Shown here: positions 34,527 to 45,742 of the stretch, piece by piece
How the letters are laid out: every line of letters begins with the position of its first letter
Position numbering within the stretch: position 1 is the first letter of the stretch
Origin: Anisus vortex
Taxonomy: Eukaryota > Mollusca > Gastropoda > Planorbidae
Length of the DNA stretch: 64,000 nt
NCBI GenBank assembly: GCA_949126835.1
Contig: CASBPS010000042.1
Coordinates: 310,001 to 374,000 of the forward strand
Reading direction: 5' to 3'
Translations under genes and position numbers: made by a program
The notes under the pieces: model-generated
Seen by the model: only the letters and a program-made list of their open reading frames with translations
Database searches by the model: none
Told to the model about the DNA's origin: nothing

Positions 34527-35152
34527 TGTTATGTACCTCTTTAGGTTTGACTATTATTACGACTCGTTAAATCGGATTCAATGAATATAGTTGTATCTTT
34601 ATTAGAAGTCTCTAGATTCTGCTAATCTGTAGCCCAAGCTAGGGGTTCCTTGACTGACAGGTCTATGCAGTAATGTAGTTATATTCGGGATAATTATCTT
34701 CAACACCTTTCTCAACAACGATAGATCAAACAACTCCAGTTGTTGAATAAACAATTTTATTTAAATTGTAGACTCAATATAAACGATCAATAAACTTCAT
34801 CAACTGGTGGCAACATAAGTATCAATAAAATGGCATTATATGTACATGTATGAATATAGCGACTTCACTCTACAAACGTTTAAACTGAACTAACTTTAAG
34901 GAGGTCGGGACTTTACAAAGAAAACGATCATCGAAGATTCTACAGGGTCTTAATACGCATTTTAACCTCTTTCTCTATAATTACTACGATCCAGAATTAT
35001 CCCCCAATTTCCACGGGATTTGAACGAATTATTTTATTTAAACTGCCCTCAGGGCATAAAGGTCAAACCTTGGTCGCTTTGGACTCTGATACGCACTTGT
35101 TAAGAGGTCAATGCCTTACTACGTCATTCATTTATGACCGATATTCGTAACA
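34527..35152 (-). repeat. 3' LTR of element B
   Basis: 626 bp, with TGTTATGT and TTCGTAACA termini. Downstream LTR for the minus-strand element. Confidence 0.93.
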
Positions 35153-37294
35153 TCCCCCCCTTCTAAAGCTTTATAATTATTTCTTTTACATTTGAAAAAA
35201 TGTTAATTTTAAGGAATAATTATAAAAGAAAATATTCCGGGGAAAACAATACAGTTCAATTGGCGATCCCAATAATTCAATCGAACTGATAACAATAACA
35301 TAATAATATATGCAATATAAATTCATCTTATCAAATGGCTTAACTATAGTCATTCAATCATTCAATTTTTAATTCAAAACAATGGACAATTAAATTGTTT
35401 ATCTAAATCTTGTATACAAGAAAAATACATAATCATTCTTAATAGATATAATATAATACAAGTTAATAATTTCTATTACATTGAACATTCCACTGTAATA
35501 AAAACTCTCTCGTCCATTTAATTTATAAACTAATATCTTTTACATTTGTAATCAAACAACAAAAGAAAAAATCACTTAATGTCTATGCAGACACGACTTA
35601 TTTTTTCATAAGCAGAAAAAACCAACGCTCTTGATGAAAAAAATACTACTAGGCTTGACCTAATTACACAACAACACGATCATTTTCTCGACAGTATTTT
35701 TTTTTTTCAGCCTGTAGGCTTGGACAACATTAGACAACTGTCGGTGACGCGACACAGAAATTGAGGTCAATTCCGCCTTTCTCTCTCTCTCTCTCTCTCA
35801 TTCTCAATTGATTTTAACAATGTTGACATCGCTATGCAAATTTACCTCATCACAGCCTAGGTCAAAAAAATATTGCTACGCGATTAAATAGTTATCGTAA
35901 CTAAATGAGCATTATTTAACATCTATCATCTCAAAATCAAATTCATTTATATTATTTTGAGAACATTAAACATAGTCTGTTCACGAATTAAAATAGTTTA
36001 TAGCAAAAATCATTAAAAATATTTCAATTTCTCATTTTACCATGACCTTTCGACGTCATTATTTTCTTTTTTAAAAGAGTTCACATCGTAGCAGGTTAAA
36101 TTGAAACATTCAGACAATCATGGATTTACTTAAACAAATTTGGTTAATTTACTTAATTAACTATCAATTAAAACAAGTTATATTATCTTCATACAATCTT
36201 AGTACTACACAGTAAGTACTTATTTTCTTTAGATTACATTAAATACAATATTATTGAAGTAGAAAAGTTAAGCATAGGCTACTATTAATTTTTTTCATAG
36301 CGAAATCAATGTAACAATTTATGTACAAAACAAACTGCTGGTTTGACTGGTGTGGTAAAACATTTCATTTCCAATCTTTTCAGTGGTGTACATTGCTCTT
36401 TTCCATTTTCCATAAAAGGTTTTATTCATAGGTTCTAGGTTCCTGTTACTTCCACAGTGTTCAGGTCTACCCAGTCTTTTGCTTGTCAATACAATTCATT
36501 CAATCTATTTTAACTAATACAGAAAAAATATAGATTAGTTTTACAATCTTGACATGAAATCCTTAATTAATCATACATTAGTTTAACATTGGTATGTCAA
36601 CATTATAAATTTTCAACCATGAAATTCTCAATCATTCTGGTTTACAGTGTCAAATCAGTGGCACATCCTAAATTTTTACAACATAAGGATTACAAAGTTT
36701 TATTAGTTTCTACTTTTGGTCTGCTTTTCATGTAACAGTATCCTAAAAGTGAAAAATCATATATAATACATTTCTTGGAATTCTTGTTAGTCATAGTTCT
36801 GTCTTGCTGCAACTATTTTTACCCTACATTATCATACATTCAATGATAATATAACAAATGAATAAATTCACATAGAAGAAATTTGCATCTTGACTCAGTG
36901 CAATATTTCAACAACAGTACATGATAAAATAAATTTCCATAGTACAATAATAAAACATTTCTCAATACTTTAGTGATAGAAAATTCTCTTTTCTTAAAAT
37001 CATTTACATCTTTATCAATCAGATTATCCTCTCTGCCAAATGTTTCAATTATCATTTCCAGAGATTCTCAAACATATCTTATAATCAGTCCACATTTATA
37101 ATGTCCTCTGATTTAGAAACCAATTCTGCGGATAAAACTGATCTTTTTCTCTTATAGCAATTATTTTTAATGCTCAACCTAACAAGTTTGTTTAGAAATA
37201 TCACACTATAATGATATTTACTCTAACAATACTTTTACTCAGTCCTTTTTCTTCACAAGTAAGGGATTTAGTTTTAAAATAGTAAGTTTGGTAA
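35153..37294 (-). other. 3' non-coding region of element B
   Basis: AT-rich and without ORF, between the gag-pro ORF and the 3' LTR. It contains a (CT)n run at 35781-35800. It also contains segments similar to the 3' region of element A, for example ATTATCATACATTCAATGAT at 36828 against 26183, which supports common ancestry of the two elements. Confidence 0.6.
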
Positions 37295-40051
37295 CTAACT
37301 ATCAGTGAATCTGTCATTCAATTCATCCTGAACTCCAGGCATAAATTTTACAAATAAGAGTAACAATGTTAACAACATCAAGCTTATTCCAATTGTTTTC
37401 AGAAGGTAAGGCTTTATCATTTTCAAATGATATAATATATTTGCCTTTCTTTCATCACACAACAATGGCATCTGCATGTGAGCAGTGTACAATTTTTTTC
37501 TAACAAACACAGTTATGTCAGACAAAAAATATATGTACTTATCTAGGTACTTGATCAGCCCAAGGAGATCCAATTCGGTCTGCCATTCCTCTTGAAGTAG
37601 TTTGAGTGGTCCTTGGACAGTGGGTCCAAAGATTGGTCCATAGGCTCCTCGACTTTCCGGATGGGATTCAGTTGACATCTCCTGCTCCAGGCATAAGTTC
37701 TTTAGGACTGGATTGAAGAGTTCCGGGGCGAAGTTGGTCCTTCGATCTGTCGGTATGGATTGTGGTAACCCATAGCTTTTGATAGTTTCGGTCCAGCTCT
37801 CCGCACTCGTTTCTTCAGTGATGCTCCTCAAATCTTCATCTGTACCGGCAACTGCAGGTTTGCATTGTTGTTTGTTTATGCTGTGGTCTATCTGTTCATA
37901 GACATCAGTAGTAGGATTTTCTTTCTCGTCGACAGCTTTCTCATGCAACTGTAGCAACTCTGGGTCTACTTTCTGCTCAGCAATCAATTCATTTTGTGAT
38001 GACTTCTTTGATTGTTCATTTCCTTTCGGACAATCTTCAATCATGGAGAATATAGTAGTATCAAGTTCCACTCCTTCTTCCACTTTCTTCTCTCGTGGGA
38101 GAATTTCTTCTTTATTTTTCTTTTCTTGTGAGATAGTTTCTTCTTTCTTTTTCTGTGGTGTCATACCCTTTATGACATCACCTACAGGATAAAGTTCTTT
38201 TTCTTTTCCTGTCTCCACAATAGGACTAGGGTCTGGATTTTCCTTCACAATCAGTTCAGGTCTCACCCTCCCTTTCGCCAAATCATTTGCTAGGATAACG
38301 GATATGCCCTCAACAGGAAGTTTTGATATTACTCCAACTGTCACATATCCTGTCACCAAGTCAGATGTGAGGTATATCCTATGTAGAGGTATTTCTTCTT
38401 TCCATTCAAAACCTCTCAATAGGACAGTCTGTCCTGTCAATGTATTATCATTTAATGGTAATACATCTTTAAGCAGCAGTGTTAATGATGCTCCTGTGTC
38501 TCGTAATATTCTTACGGACTTCAGTGGTCCTTCCTTTTGTAAGGCCACACAACCTTCACTAATGAACGGTTGAAAACTGCACAGGGTCTCTGTGTCAATT
38601 TTATTCTTCCCTTGACCATGACTTTCGGGTGTTGTTTCATCTTTCGATGACTTCAGACTCTTTTCCGAGTCAAAAATACTTTGGTCTACTTTTTCGTCTC
38701 TGTGGACTTGGACAATTAATCCAATAGTAGCCATTCTGTATTTATAATCAGGATATTTATCCTCATTATCTTCAGTTGTAGATTTCTCTACCTTCTGACT
38801 TTTGCTCTCAGGCAAATCCACCCTCAGTGTTTCTGGTTTAGAAGAATCTTTCTTCGAATTCAGTTCGTTTGTATCTTCGCTTTCTTGTACATTCTGTATT
38901 TGTGCATGGCTGGCACACATGACCACTTTGTTAGGTCTTTTGTTGCTTCGTATACTCCAACAGTCTTCTATGCTATGTCCTGTCCTTTTACAAAAAGTAC
39001 ATTGGACGTTTTTGTTGATAGGTTTTTTATTAACATCATTTTGTTTCACAAAATGCTCTTTTTCACGATGTTGTTGTTGTGTGTTTTCTGCTGGCCGTTG
39101 TGGCCTATTAACATTCTTTCCATCAGCTGTCCTATGACACAATGTGTACTGTTCAGCTAAATCAGCAGCCTTATGTGGGTCAGTGATATCACGCTCGGAT
39201 AAATACATTCTTATATCCGGCCTCACTTTGTTAATAAAATCCTCTAAGAGAATGATATCTTTCATTTCTTTTAATGTGGAGATATTTCTGGATTTTATCC
39301 ACTGATCCATTAGCTTTTCTTCTGCTCGAAGGAAGTCTAAGTGTGTTTGGTAAGGGGACATTGTATACTGACGGAACCTTTTCCGATAACTTTCCGGTAT
39401 TTGGTTATAGGCTTTAAGTACAGTATCTTTAATGATTTCATAATCATTTAAATTCTCCTCTTTTAACAATAGAACACAATCTCTTGCCCTTCCCTGAGTA
39501 AAAGCTGTTCTGACTAATATTCCCCATTTATCTTCTGGGAACTTAAAATCTCTGCAAGAAATTTCAAAGGTCTGGAAGAAATTAGCTATTTCACTTTCTT
39601 TATCAATGTAGGTAGGGACTAGCTTTTTCCATCTGGCCATCTCTACATCATTATGAGATTCTTTTTTAGTTGCTCCTATCTTTGCTAGCTCTATTCTTTC
39701 CTGACTTTCTCTTTGACTTTTCTTATCTTCCATCTCAAGACGTTTTATTTCTATCTCACGATCAAAACGTTTTTGTTCCATCTCCATTTCCATCCGTTTC
39801 ATTTCTAACTGAAATCTAAACTGTTCGGACATAGATTTCGACGTCTGACCTTCAACTTGATATCCCTCCGCGCTTGATTCTACTTTCAACTTGCCACTCG
39901 CAATCAACACATCTTTTATCTGCTGTGTCAACACAGTCCTCGATGGTGTAGTTTCAGTAACTTCTATCTTTAAGATCTCAGCGATCTCTTTTAACTTCTT
40001 TATTGATAAAAGTTTCAGAACTTCTTCTTCTGGATTTTCAATAAATTCCAT
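37295..40051 (-). CDS. Gag-protease polyprotein with integrase remnant (918 aa), RT missing
   Basis: The ORF starts at ATG 40051-40049. Residues 78-125 form a charged coiled coil (EMKRMEMEMEQKRF). Residues 140-305 resemble the SCAN/Ty3-type capsid (WKKLVPTY, IANFFQTFE, PESYRKRFR). A CCHC knuckle is at 351-364 (C351, C354, H359, C364). A retroviral-type protease begins near 505 with catalytic DTGAS at 518-522. Residues 625-750 are Lys/Glu-rich. Residues 758-805 (YGLPQSIPTDRRTNF, then ESHPESRGAYG) are the middle of an integrase core, joined in frame to the spacer. RT, RNase H and the zinc-binding and first catalytic parts of integrase are gone. A hydrophobic segment at 886-904 could span a membrane. 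The protein could form particles but not copy RNA. The open frame and near-identical LTRs suggest a recently mobile, trans-dependent subfamily. Confidence 0.9.
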   Translation of the reverse strand: MEFIENPEEEVLKLLSIKKLKEIAEILKIEVTETTPSRTVLTQQIKDVLIASGKLKVESSAEGYQVEGQTSKSMSEQFRFQLEMKRMEMEMEQKRFDREIEIKRLEMEDKKSQRESQERIELAKIGATKKESHNDVEMARWKKLVPTYIDKESEIANFFQTFEISCRDFKFPEDKWGILVRTAFTQGRARDCVLLLKEENLNDYEIIKDTVLKAYNQIPESYRKRFRQYTMSPYQTHLDFLRAEEKLMDQWIKSRNISTLKEMKDIILLEDFINKVRPDIRMYLSERDITDPHKAADLAEQYTLCHRTADGKNVNRPQRPAENTQQQHREKEHFVKQNDVNKKPINKNVQCTFCKRTGHSIEDCWSIRSNKRPNKVVMCASHAQIQNVQESEDTNELNSKKDSSKPETLRVDLPESKSQKVEKSTTEDNEDKYPDYKYRMATIGLIVQVHRDEKVDQSIFDSEKSLKSSKDETTPESHGQGKNKIDTETLCSFQPFISEGCVALQKEGPLKSVRILRDTGASLTLLLKDVLPLNDNTLTGQTVLLRGFEWKEEIPLHRIYLTSDLVTGYVTVGVISKLPVEGISVILANDLAKGRVRPELIVKENPDPSPIVETGKEKELYPVGDVIKGMTPQKKKEETISQEKKNKEEILPREKKVEEGVELDTTIFSMIEDCPKGNEQSKKSSQNELIAEQKVDPELLQLHEKAVDEKENPTTDVYEQIDHSINKQQCKPAVAGTDEDLRSITEETSAESWTETIKSYGLPQSIPTDRRTNFAPELFNPVLKNLCLEQEMSTESHPESRGAYGPIFGPTVQGPLKLLQEEWQTELDLLGLIKYLDKYIYFLSDITVFVRKKLYTAHMQMPLLCDERKANILYHLKMIKPYLLKTIGISLMLLTLLLLFVKFMPGVQDELNDRFTDS

Positions 40052-40226
40052 TCTTTAGTTAAGAGATTTATAAAGTGGTAAATTTTTCCAACTTACGTTT
40101 TTCCAATCGGAAGAATAATTTCAGCGTTCTTAGGCTTGCTCAGTAGGTCACTGCTCCAACACACAACACAACACAACTTGAATATATGCTTCACTATACA
40201 ACTATATCGGACGCAAGCCCGCAAAT
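40052..40226 (-). promoter_or_regulatory. Leader and primer-site region of element B
   Basis: 175 bp between the 5' LTR and the gag start. The bases next to the LTR on the minus strand (ATTTGCGGGCTTGCGTCCGA) occupy the primer-site position. They do not match a tRNA end I can name, but loosely resemble the tRNA-Pro site of element A (GGGCT.G.GTCCG). Confidence 0.5.
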
Positions 40227-40852
40227 TGTTATGTACCTCTTTAGGTTTGACTATTATTACGACTCGTTAAATCGGATTCAATGAATATAGTTGTATCTTT
40301 ATTAGAAGTCTCTAGATTCTGCTAATCTGTAGCCCAAGCTAGGGGTTCCTTGACTGACAGGTCTATGCAGTAATGTAGTTATATTCGTGATAATTATCTT
40401 CAACACCTTTCTCAACAACGATAGATCAAACAACTCCAGTTGTTGAATAAACAATTTTATTTAAATTGTAGACTCAATATAAACGATCAATAAACTTCAT
40501 CAACTGGTGGCAACATAAGTATCAATAAAATGGCATTATATGTACATGTATGAATATAGCGACTTCACTCTACAAACGTTTAAACTGAACTAACATTAAG
40601 GAGGTCGGGACTTTACAAAGAAAACGATCATCGAAGATTCTACAGGGTCTTAATACGCATTTTAACCTCTTTCTCTATAATTACTACGATCCAGAATTAT
40701 CCCCCAATTTCCACGGGATTTGAACGAATTATTTTATTTAAACTGCCCTCAGGGCATAAAGGTCAAACCTTGGTCGCTTTGGACTCTGATACGCACTTGT
40801 TAAGAGGTCAATGCCTTACTACGTCATTCATTTATGACCGATATTCCTAACA
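40227..40852 (-). repeat. 5' LTR of element B
   Basis: 626 bp, same length as the partner, three substitutions, same termini. Expected to carry the promoter. Confidence 0.93.
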
Positions 40853-40856
40853 ATAT

Positions 40857-41400
40857 ATATAAATTATTCTAGTTCCAACCATACATATACTGATTTAGTA
40901 CAGACTTTAAAAAAATCAAAGCAATTGACTTGAAAAATTTAATATAATCAATGCAAAAGTGATGTCACTATTTTTAAAATGAAATTGTGTAACTGAATAC
41001 TCAGTTCCACTATAATAAAGCTGATTTTACTCCCTTTCTTTTAAGTACTGCTGTCTGTCCGCTTGGATGGATGGTTGGTTGGATGACAGCAACACTTTGA
41101 AACGATTTTCCGACCAATTCCCGTGGTCCGATGGAGGTGAAATTTGAGCAGCAGACTTGCACAGACTAACAATACATTCTATCAAATTTTCAGCATCGTA
41201 GCATTTGGAAGAGTCACGAATTCCTTCTACCAAGTTGCGAATCGAGGAATATATTTTACGAATGAAAACGAAACATTATAGCCGAAACAAAAGCATTTAT
41301 TTTTTTTAAATGCGCAATCGTTATAATTAGATATGTATTTGCCGACATTACCGATTCGAATTTTTGTTAGTTTTCTAGTGAAGTTAATAGAGGGCGGTTA
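40857..41400. other. No gene identified
   Basis: A minus-strand open frame (41233-41027) has no recognised motif. It includes a GGATGGATGGTTGG simple repeat near 41065-41080. Confidence 0.4.
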
Positions 41401-42680
41401 GTAGGGTGGGAGGAGGTAAGGAAGGGATTTCCTTTAGACACTGCATTCTTTTTTTTTTCATATAAAGCCTTTATAATAAGGCTGATTAAAAATTGAAGGT
41501 AATATGTAAAATATGAACTATTAAATGAAGTAAATGCGTACCAATGAAAACATGCTAGTAGTTAGAAAAGTGTTTCTAAGATTTAATTTACAATGAAGAA
41601 ACAGTATTTATTATAATGTTTTATGTATTTCTTTTAAATTTGAAATGTCGGTATAGGTTTATACATTTTTTTATTATTTTTTTTTAATTCAAACTGTGTA
41701 GTAAAAATAATCATTACTCATTAATAAAGCCCTATGTCACAAAAAAGGCATATTACTTCCCTTGATTATGTTTTGAGGTGACTTAAGATGTTTAAATTTA
41801 GATTTAAGTATCTTCAAAAGGTATTATGGCTTTCTTTTTGTGTAACAAACTATTATATATATCCTTAACTAACTCTATATAGTCATTTTTTGTATACCAT
41901 ATACAATTCAGAATGTTTTTGAAAGGACTATAAATCCCCAAATGAAAAATTAACTATTTTAAAAATGTTTATTTGTTCTAGATTGATTTACTAAGCATGT
42001 ATAATATCTTAAAGCATTTCCATAACAATATTATACACATTTAAGCTTGTTAAGACATTATTCTACTTGTTTCGAAATATATACTAATTTAATTTTTCTA
42101 AAATGTAAAGTTATTACTGTACTTCATTTTAACTTTTTTTCTATCATTCTAATTGCTCCCTCCATTTACACCCCGTACATTTTAGGAGCTTCTAAATTGC
42201 CCCTACGCCAACTTTGTATTAAAAAAAAATATTTTGTCAATCATATTCAATCATATCCAATCATAAAGGCGTGTAAAAACATTATTTTACTTAATACAAA
42301 TAATTATAATTAAAAAAAATTCTTGTAGGGCGCATATCACTTTGAGGACAGTTTTATCCGCTGACAATAGTTACTGACAGAGTACAGACAACGAAGAACA
42401 GGTGAAACAGACTTGATGCTAAAATATACTAATCTAATGTCTATAAGATGCAAAATTATTACTGAACTTCAGTTTGAAGTTTTACTGTCATTCTAATTTC
42501 TCCCTCCATTTACACCCAGTACATTTTTAGGAGTTTCCCTATAGCCCCTCTCCAATCTGTTAATTTTTTTCCACCAAAGCTTGCAGGCATGAGTTTAATT
42601 ATTTATACTTTTTAAAATATATTGTTTGTTTATTGTGATTTTGTTTAAAGAAATTATATGGAAAATTTGTGTTTATGCAC
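41401..42680 (+). repeat. Repeat family X copy 6 (right half)
   Basis: Runs from the GGGCGGTTAGTAGGGTGGGAGG block through GTAAATGCGTACCAATGAA, TAAGCATGTATAATATC and TTTACACCC.GTACATTTT, to AAGAAATTATATGGAAAAT. It carries a LINE tail insertion (42296-42420) at the same site as copy 2. Confidence 0.7.
42296..42420 (-). mobile_element. LINE 3' tail in family X copy 6
   Basis: Minus-strand order CTGTTCGTTGTCTGTAC, GCGGATAAAACTGTCC, GATATGCGCCCTAC and an A/T tail. It lies between TTTTACTT and GATGCTAAAATATAC, exactly the position occupied at 16892-17030. Confidence 0.7.
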
Positions 42681-42782
42681 TTATTATAATAATATTAAAC
42701 TGTTTTTAACTTTTGTTTTGTTTACAGACTAATCAATGTATAGAAGGTTAATAACAACATGGTGGTTTAATTCGCATCTATT

Positions 42783-44140
42783 TATAATTCGTTTTATTTG
42801 TTTGAATCGGATCACACATTGATACACCTTACCCCTCGTTACAAACCAGTCTTAAAGTTGTCAAAACCTGAAGATACATTTTTTCAGATATGTTCAAAAG
42901 AGGCGGTGGGAAGACTAGAAAGCTGTCTAGAACAGACTGATTGGAATGTCTTTATAAATAATTGTCCCGACATTGATCAACTAACAGATACGGTCAACTC
43001 CTACATTATTTTTTGTGAAGACCATATTATCCCTCGAAGGAAAATTAGGGTATTTAAAAACAACAAACCTTGGATGACTAAAGCAATTAAAGAAGCAATA
43101 TTGAACAAGAAAAATGCTTTTAAGATTGGCACATGGAATTTATTTCCGCAAAAACAGAACTTAAAAAGAAAATACATGAAGGCTAAAAATAATATAAACA
43201 AAAAAAGGAAGGTTTCTTTCGTAAGAAAAATTCAAAAGCATTTTGGGATGGCCTAAAGAAAATCACGGGCTATGTACCAAAGCGTAACACACTGTGTGTG
43301 AATAAAGATATTAATACTTTTATCAACCAACTAAATAATTTGTACGGCCGTTTTGACTGTCACGATTTTAGATCTATTTACCAAGACATAATGTCATCTT
43401 TTAACAATTTAAATTTAACTCTAGATGAATGGCAAGAAGGTTTCAAAGTAGATGTTGTGACGTCACTGTTTAAACAAGTAAACATAGCCAAAGCGTCAGG
43501 ACCAGACAGAATAAGTGGGCGACTAGTAAAGTTTTGTGCGGAACAGCTGTCCTTTATTTTTTTGCTTCATTTTTAATCAATCGTGGGAAAATCACAATAT
43601 TCCTATTATCTGGAAAACCTCAGAGATTGTGCGCGTACCAAAGAAAGAAAAAGTCCTTTGCAACAATGGCCTACGTCCTGTCGCTTTAACATCTATTATT
43701 ATGAAATGTTTTGAGAAAATTATTCTCAGACGTATACTAAAAGAGGTGCACACAAGCCTTGATCCCTACCAATTTGCCTACAAAAAGGCAGAAGCGCTGA
43801 GGATGCTACATTATTAATGTTATATAGACTGTACCACCATCTGGACACGCCGAAGAATTACGCTCGAATACTCTTCGTTGACTTTTCATCTGCCTTCAAT
43901 ACCATCCAACCACACCTTTTGATACAGAAACTATCTGCTTTAAATGTCAGTCAACGCATCCAAGCCTGGATCATGCAATTTTTGATAAACCGCCCTCAAT
44001 TTGTCAGAGTAGAGGGATGTACCTCACAAATAAGAGAAATAAGCACTGGAGCGCCTCAAGGGTGTGTCCTCTCTCCAGTTCTATACACAATTTACACGAA
44101 TGACATTAAAAGTTCGAGCGAATCAAACTTCGGTCACTGC
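42783..44140 (+). pseudogene. Frameshifted non-LTR retrotransposon (endonuclease end to RT)
   Basis: Four overlapping frames give one broken LINE protein. The frame at 42798-43256 starts at FESDHTLIHL, the SDH end of an endonuclease, then NNKPWMTKAIKEAIL. A frame at 43298-43576 has ASGPDRISGRLVKF. The frame at 43536-43817 has RPVALTSIIMKCFEKIILRR and DPYQFAYKK. The frame at 43817-44167 has LFVDFSSAFNTIQPHLLI (first catalytic Asp) and STGAPQGCVLSPVLYT. The element stops before the FADD motif, where an unrelated repeat begins near 44130. It is 5'- and 3'-truncated, with at least three frameshifts. It matches the fish/invertebrate 'NNKPW...QPHLLI' LINE type, probably within the CR1/Rex1 group. 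Confidence 0.82.
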
Positions 44141-44335
44141 CGAACCGATCCAGATAGATCTATTTAATTTATACTGGCTCGTGTCCCGACTTCTTCAAGT
44201 CCGTATAATTTATATTTCTTGTTAGTATAATTATACACTGTGGTTTGTTCTAATCAGCCACCTTCAAGCCTTTCTGGGAAACAGTCTAACTATTGAAATA
44301 ATTTATGATAAAGCTCATAATAAATTGGGGCTAGT
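44110..44335 (+). repeat. Interspersed repeat shared with 30040-30185
   Basis: Carries GAACCGATCCAGATAGATCT, TTTATACTGGCTCGTGTC and ACACTGTGGTTTG. It is followed by a single diverged unit of the 66 bp repeat seen at 14536-14840 (CAAGCCTTTCTGGGAAACAG). Confidence 0.6.
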
Positions 44336-44545
44336 GCCGAGCGGTAGGATTTTTTTCCCTGGTCTCAAGGGTGTCTCTAGTCTAGCCATCTCTGAAGATT
44401 ACCTGACATTATTGGGCTATAGTAAAAGCTGCTAGACATTCTGCTGCCTCTACATCCCCTAGAATACCTTGGCCACAGAAACTGGTAAACGCTGCTTTAC
44501 TCGCCCTATGCTAAATTTGGTCCGACGGTTACTTTATTTTACATA
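44335..44545 (+). mobile_element. tRNA-derived SINE (plus), internal deletion in head
   Basis: The A-box-like GCTAGTGCCGAGCGG is kept, but the B box is lost. The body and 3' end (CCACAGAAACTGGTAAACGC; GGTCCGACGGTTACTTTA) match the copy at 2693. Confidence 0.75.
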
Positions 44546-45445
44546 AATATAGGCTTTGAATTACTTTTACGCCACAAAAACACAGTAGACACATAGACTA
44601 AGTCACTCGTAGAACTGTCGATTACATAGGCAATATTTCTCTCTGAACTGACATAGCTAGAAATTACCATTATTACAATTAAAGCAAATCTAAATTATGG
44701 AATTTTTTAAAAAAAAACGACAGCAGATGAGTTCAAACTCCACCTCCCCACCCCCATTCCCACTGCCTGGAACATCAGCGCCCCCTTATATATTCACATC
44801 TTCCCCTACGGGGAGATAATGTTTCGTAGCGAACCAATGATTTAAGTAGAATGAATTGAAGACTCGTGTAGAACATTCTCAACGAGGGCGGTAAGGAGGT
44901 ATGGGAAGGGGGTGGGGCTGCTGAGGTTTCGTGGGACGGTAATGGGGAGGGGGCGTAGAAACGAAAGTGGGCGGTAAGAACGTACTTAAATTAATTAGTT
45001 CCTATTTACTAAGTAATAAGTAAAAATAATTTACCAGTAATGTTTAACTCGGTAAATTAACTAATAAAGAAATCGACTGTATGACTATTGACCAGCTTAT
45101 CTAGTATGTTATTGTGATGAGAGAAAAACTTTATAGTTAGAATTTACTCACGTAAAAAGAAAAAGGGGGGTGGGCGGTATTTATTACCGATAAAATTCGG
45201 CGTACTGCTAAATATCTCCCATCATTCAACAAAACACATACTACTGTTGATGACTATTATATGTAAATGAACTATGTAGATAAGTTTTTGATCTAGAATA
45301 AGTGCAGAGTTTTTAATGACATTGTCAGGACTACACTATTAGGACTACACTAACTCGATGTTCGCTTACAAGAAATATTTTAATTTTCATACGTTCGTTC
45401 TTTATACAAGATGATTGTATCCTACACTTATCCTTCGTTTGAATC

Positions 45446-45742
45446 AAAGACTATAATTAGATAGACCGATTGCTCTATTTTTAGAGCTTATATCAACTTT
45501 TTTTCCGTGCGCAACCAATAAAGCTGTCTTAAATTACTTCTACACTCCTAGTTGTTACTTCAATGTTTACGCTTTATACAACTTTCGATTTTAATTTTAA
45601 TTTTTCATTGAGAAAATCGAAGCGATTCAATAAAACGGAAGTGCAAAGGAAACAACAAATCGGAAATTCCGAAAATCAGTGTTTCGAGTCATCATATAGC
45701 AGAAATACTAAAGCAAGCGGTCCATGTATATTATAGCCTATG
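45446..45742. mobile_element. MITE with imperfect inverted ends and 9 bp duplication
   Basis: The left end AAAGACTATAATTAGATAGA (then CCGATTGCTCT) mirrors the right end (minus strand CATAGGCTATAATATACATG then GACCGCTTGCT). GTTTGAATC at 45437-45445 is repeated at 45743-45751, an 8-9 bp target duplication that suggests a hAT-like element. 297 bp, no ORF. A partial second copy is at 17749-17925 (-). Confidence 0.75.

Larger units (their letters stand above)
34527..40852 (-). mobile_element. LTR retrotransposon B (minus), gag-pro type, lacking RT
   Basis: Two 626 bp LTRs (34527-35152, 40227-40852) begin TGTTA and end TAACA. They are flanked by the duplication ATAT (34523-34526, 40853-40856). They differ at three positions (34688/40388, 34895/40595, 35147/40847), about 99.5% identity, so insertion is recent. 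In the minus orientation there is a 175 bp leader, a 2757 bp ORF, 2.1 kb of AT-rich non-coding DNA, then a purine run (AGAAGGGGGGGGA, 35153-35165) next to the 3' LTR. Domain content (SCAN-like capsid, one CCHC knuckle, aspartic protease, integrase remnant) is Ty3-like. RT, RNase H and most of integrase are absent, so it can move only with help. Confidence 0.93.

Noticed and set aside
41027..41233. Minus-strand 68-codon ORF
   Set aside because: No family signature, and part of it is a GGAT/GGTT simple repeat; left unannotated.
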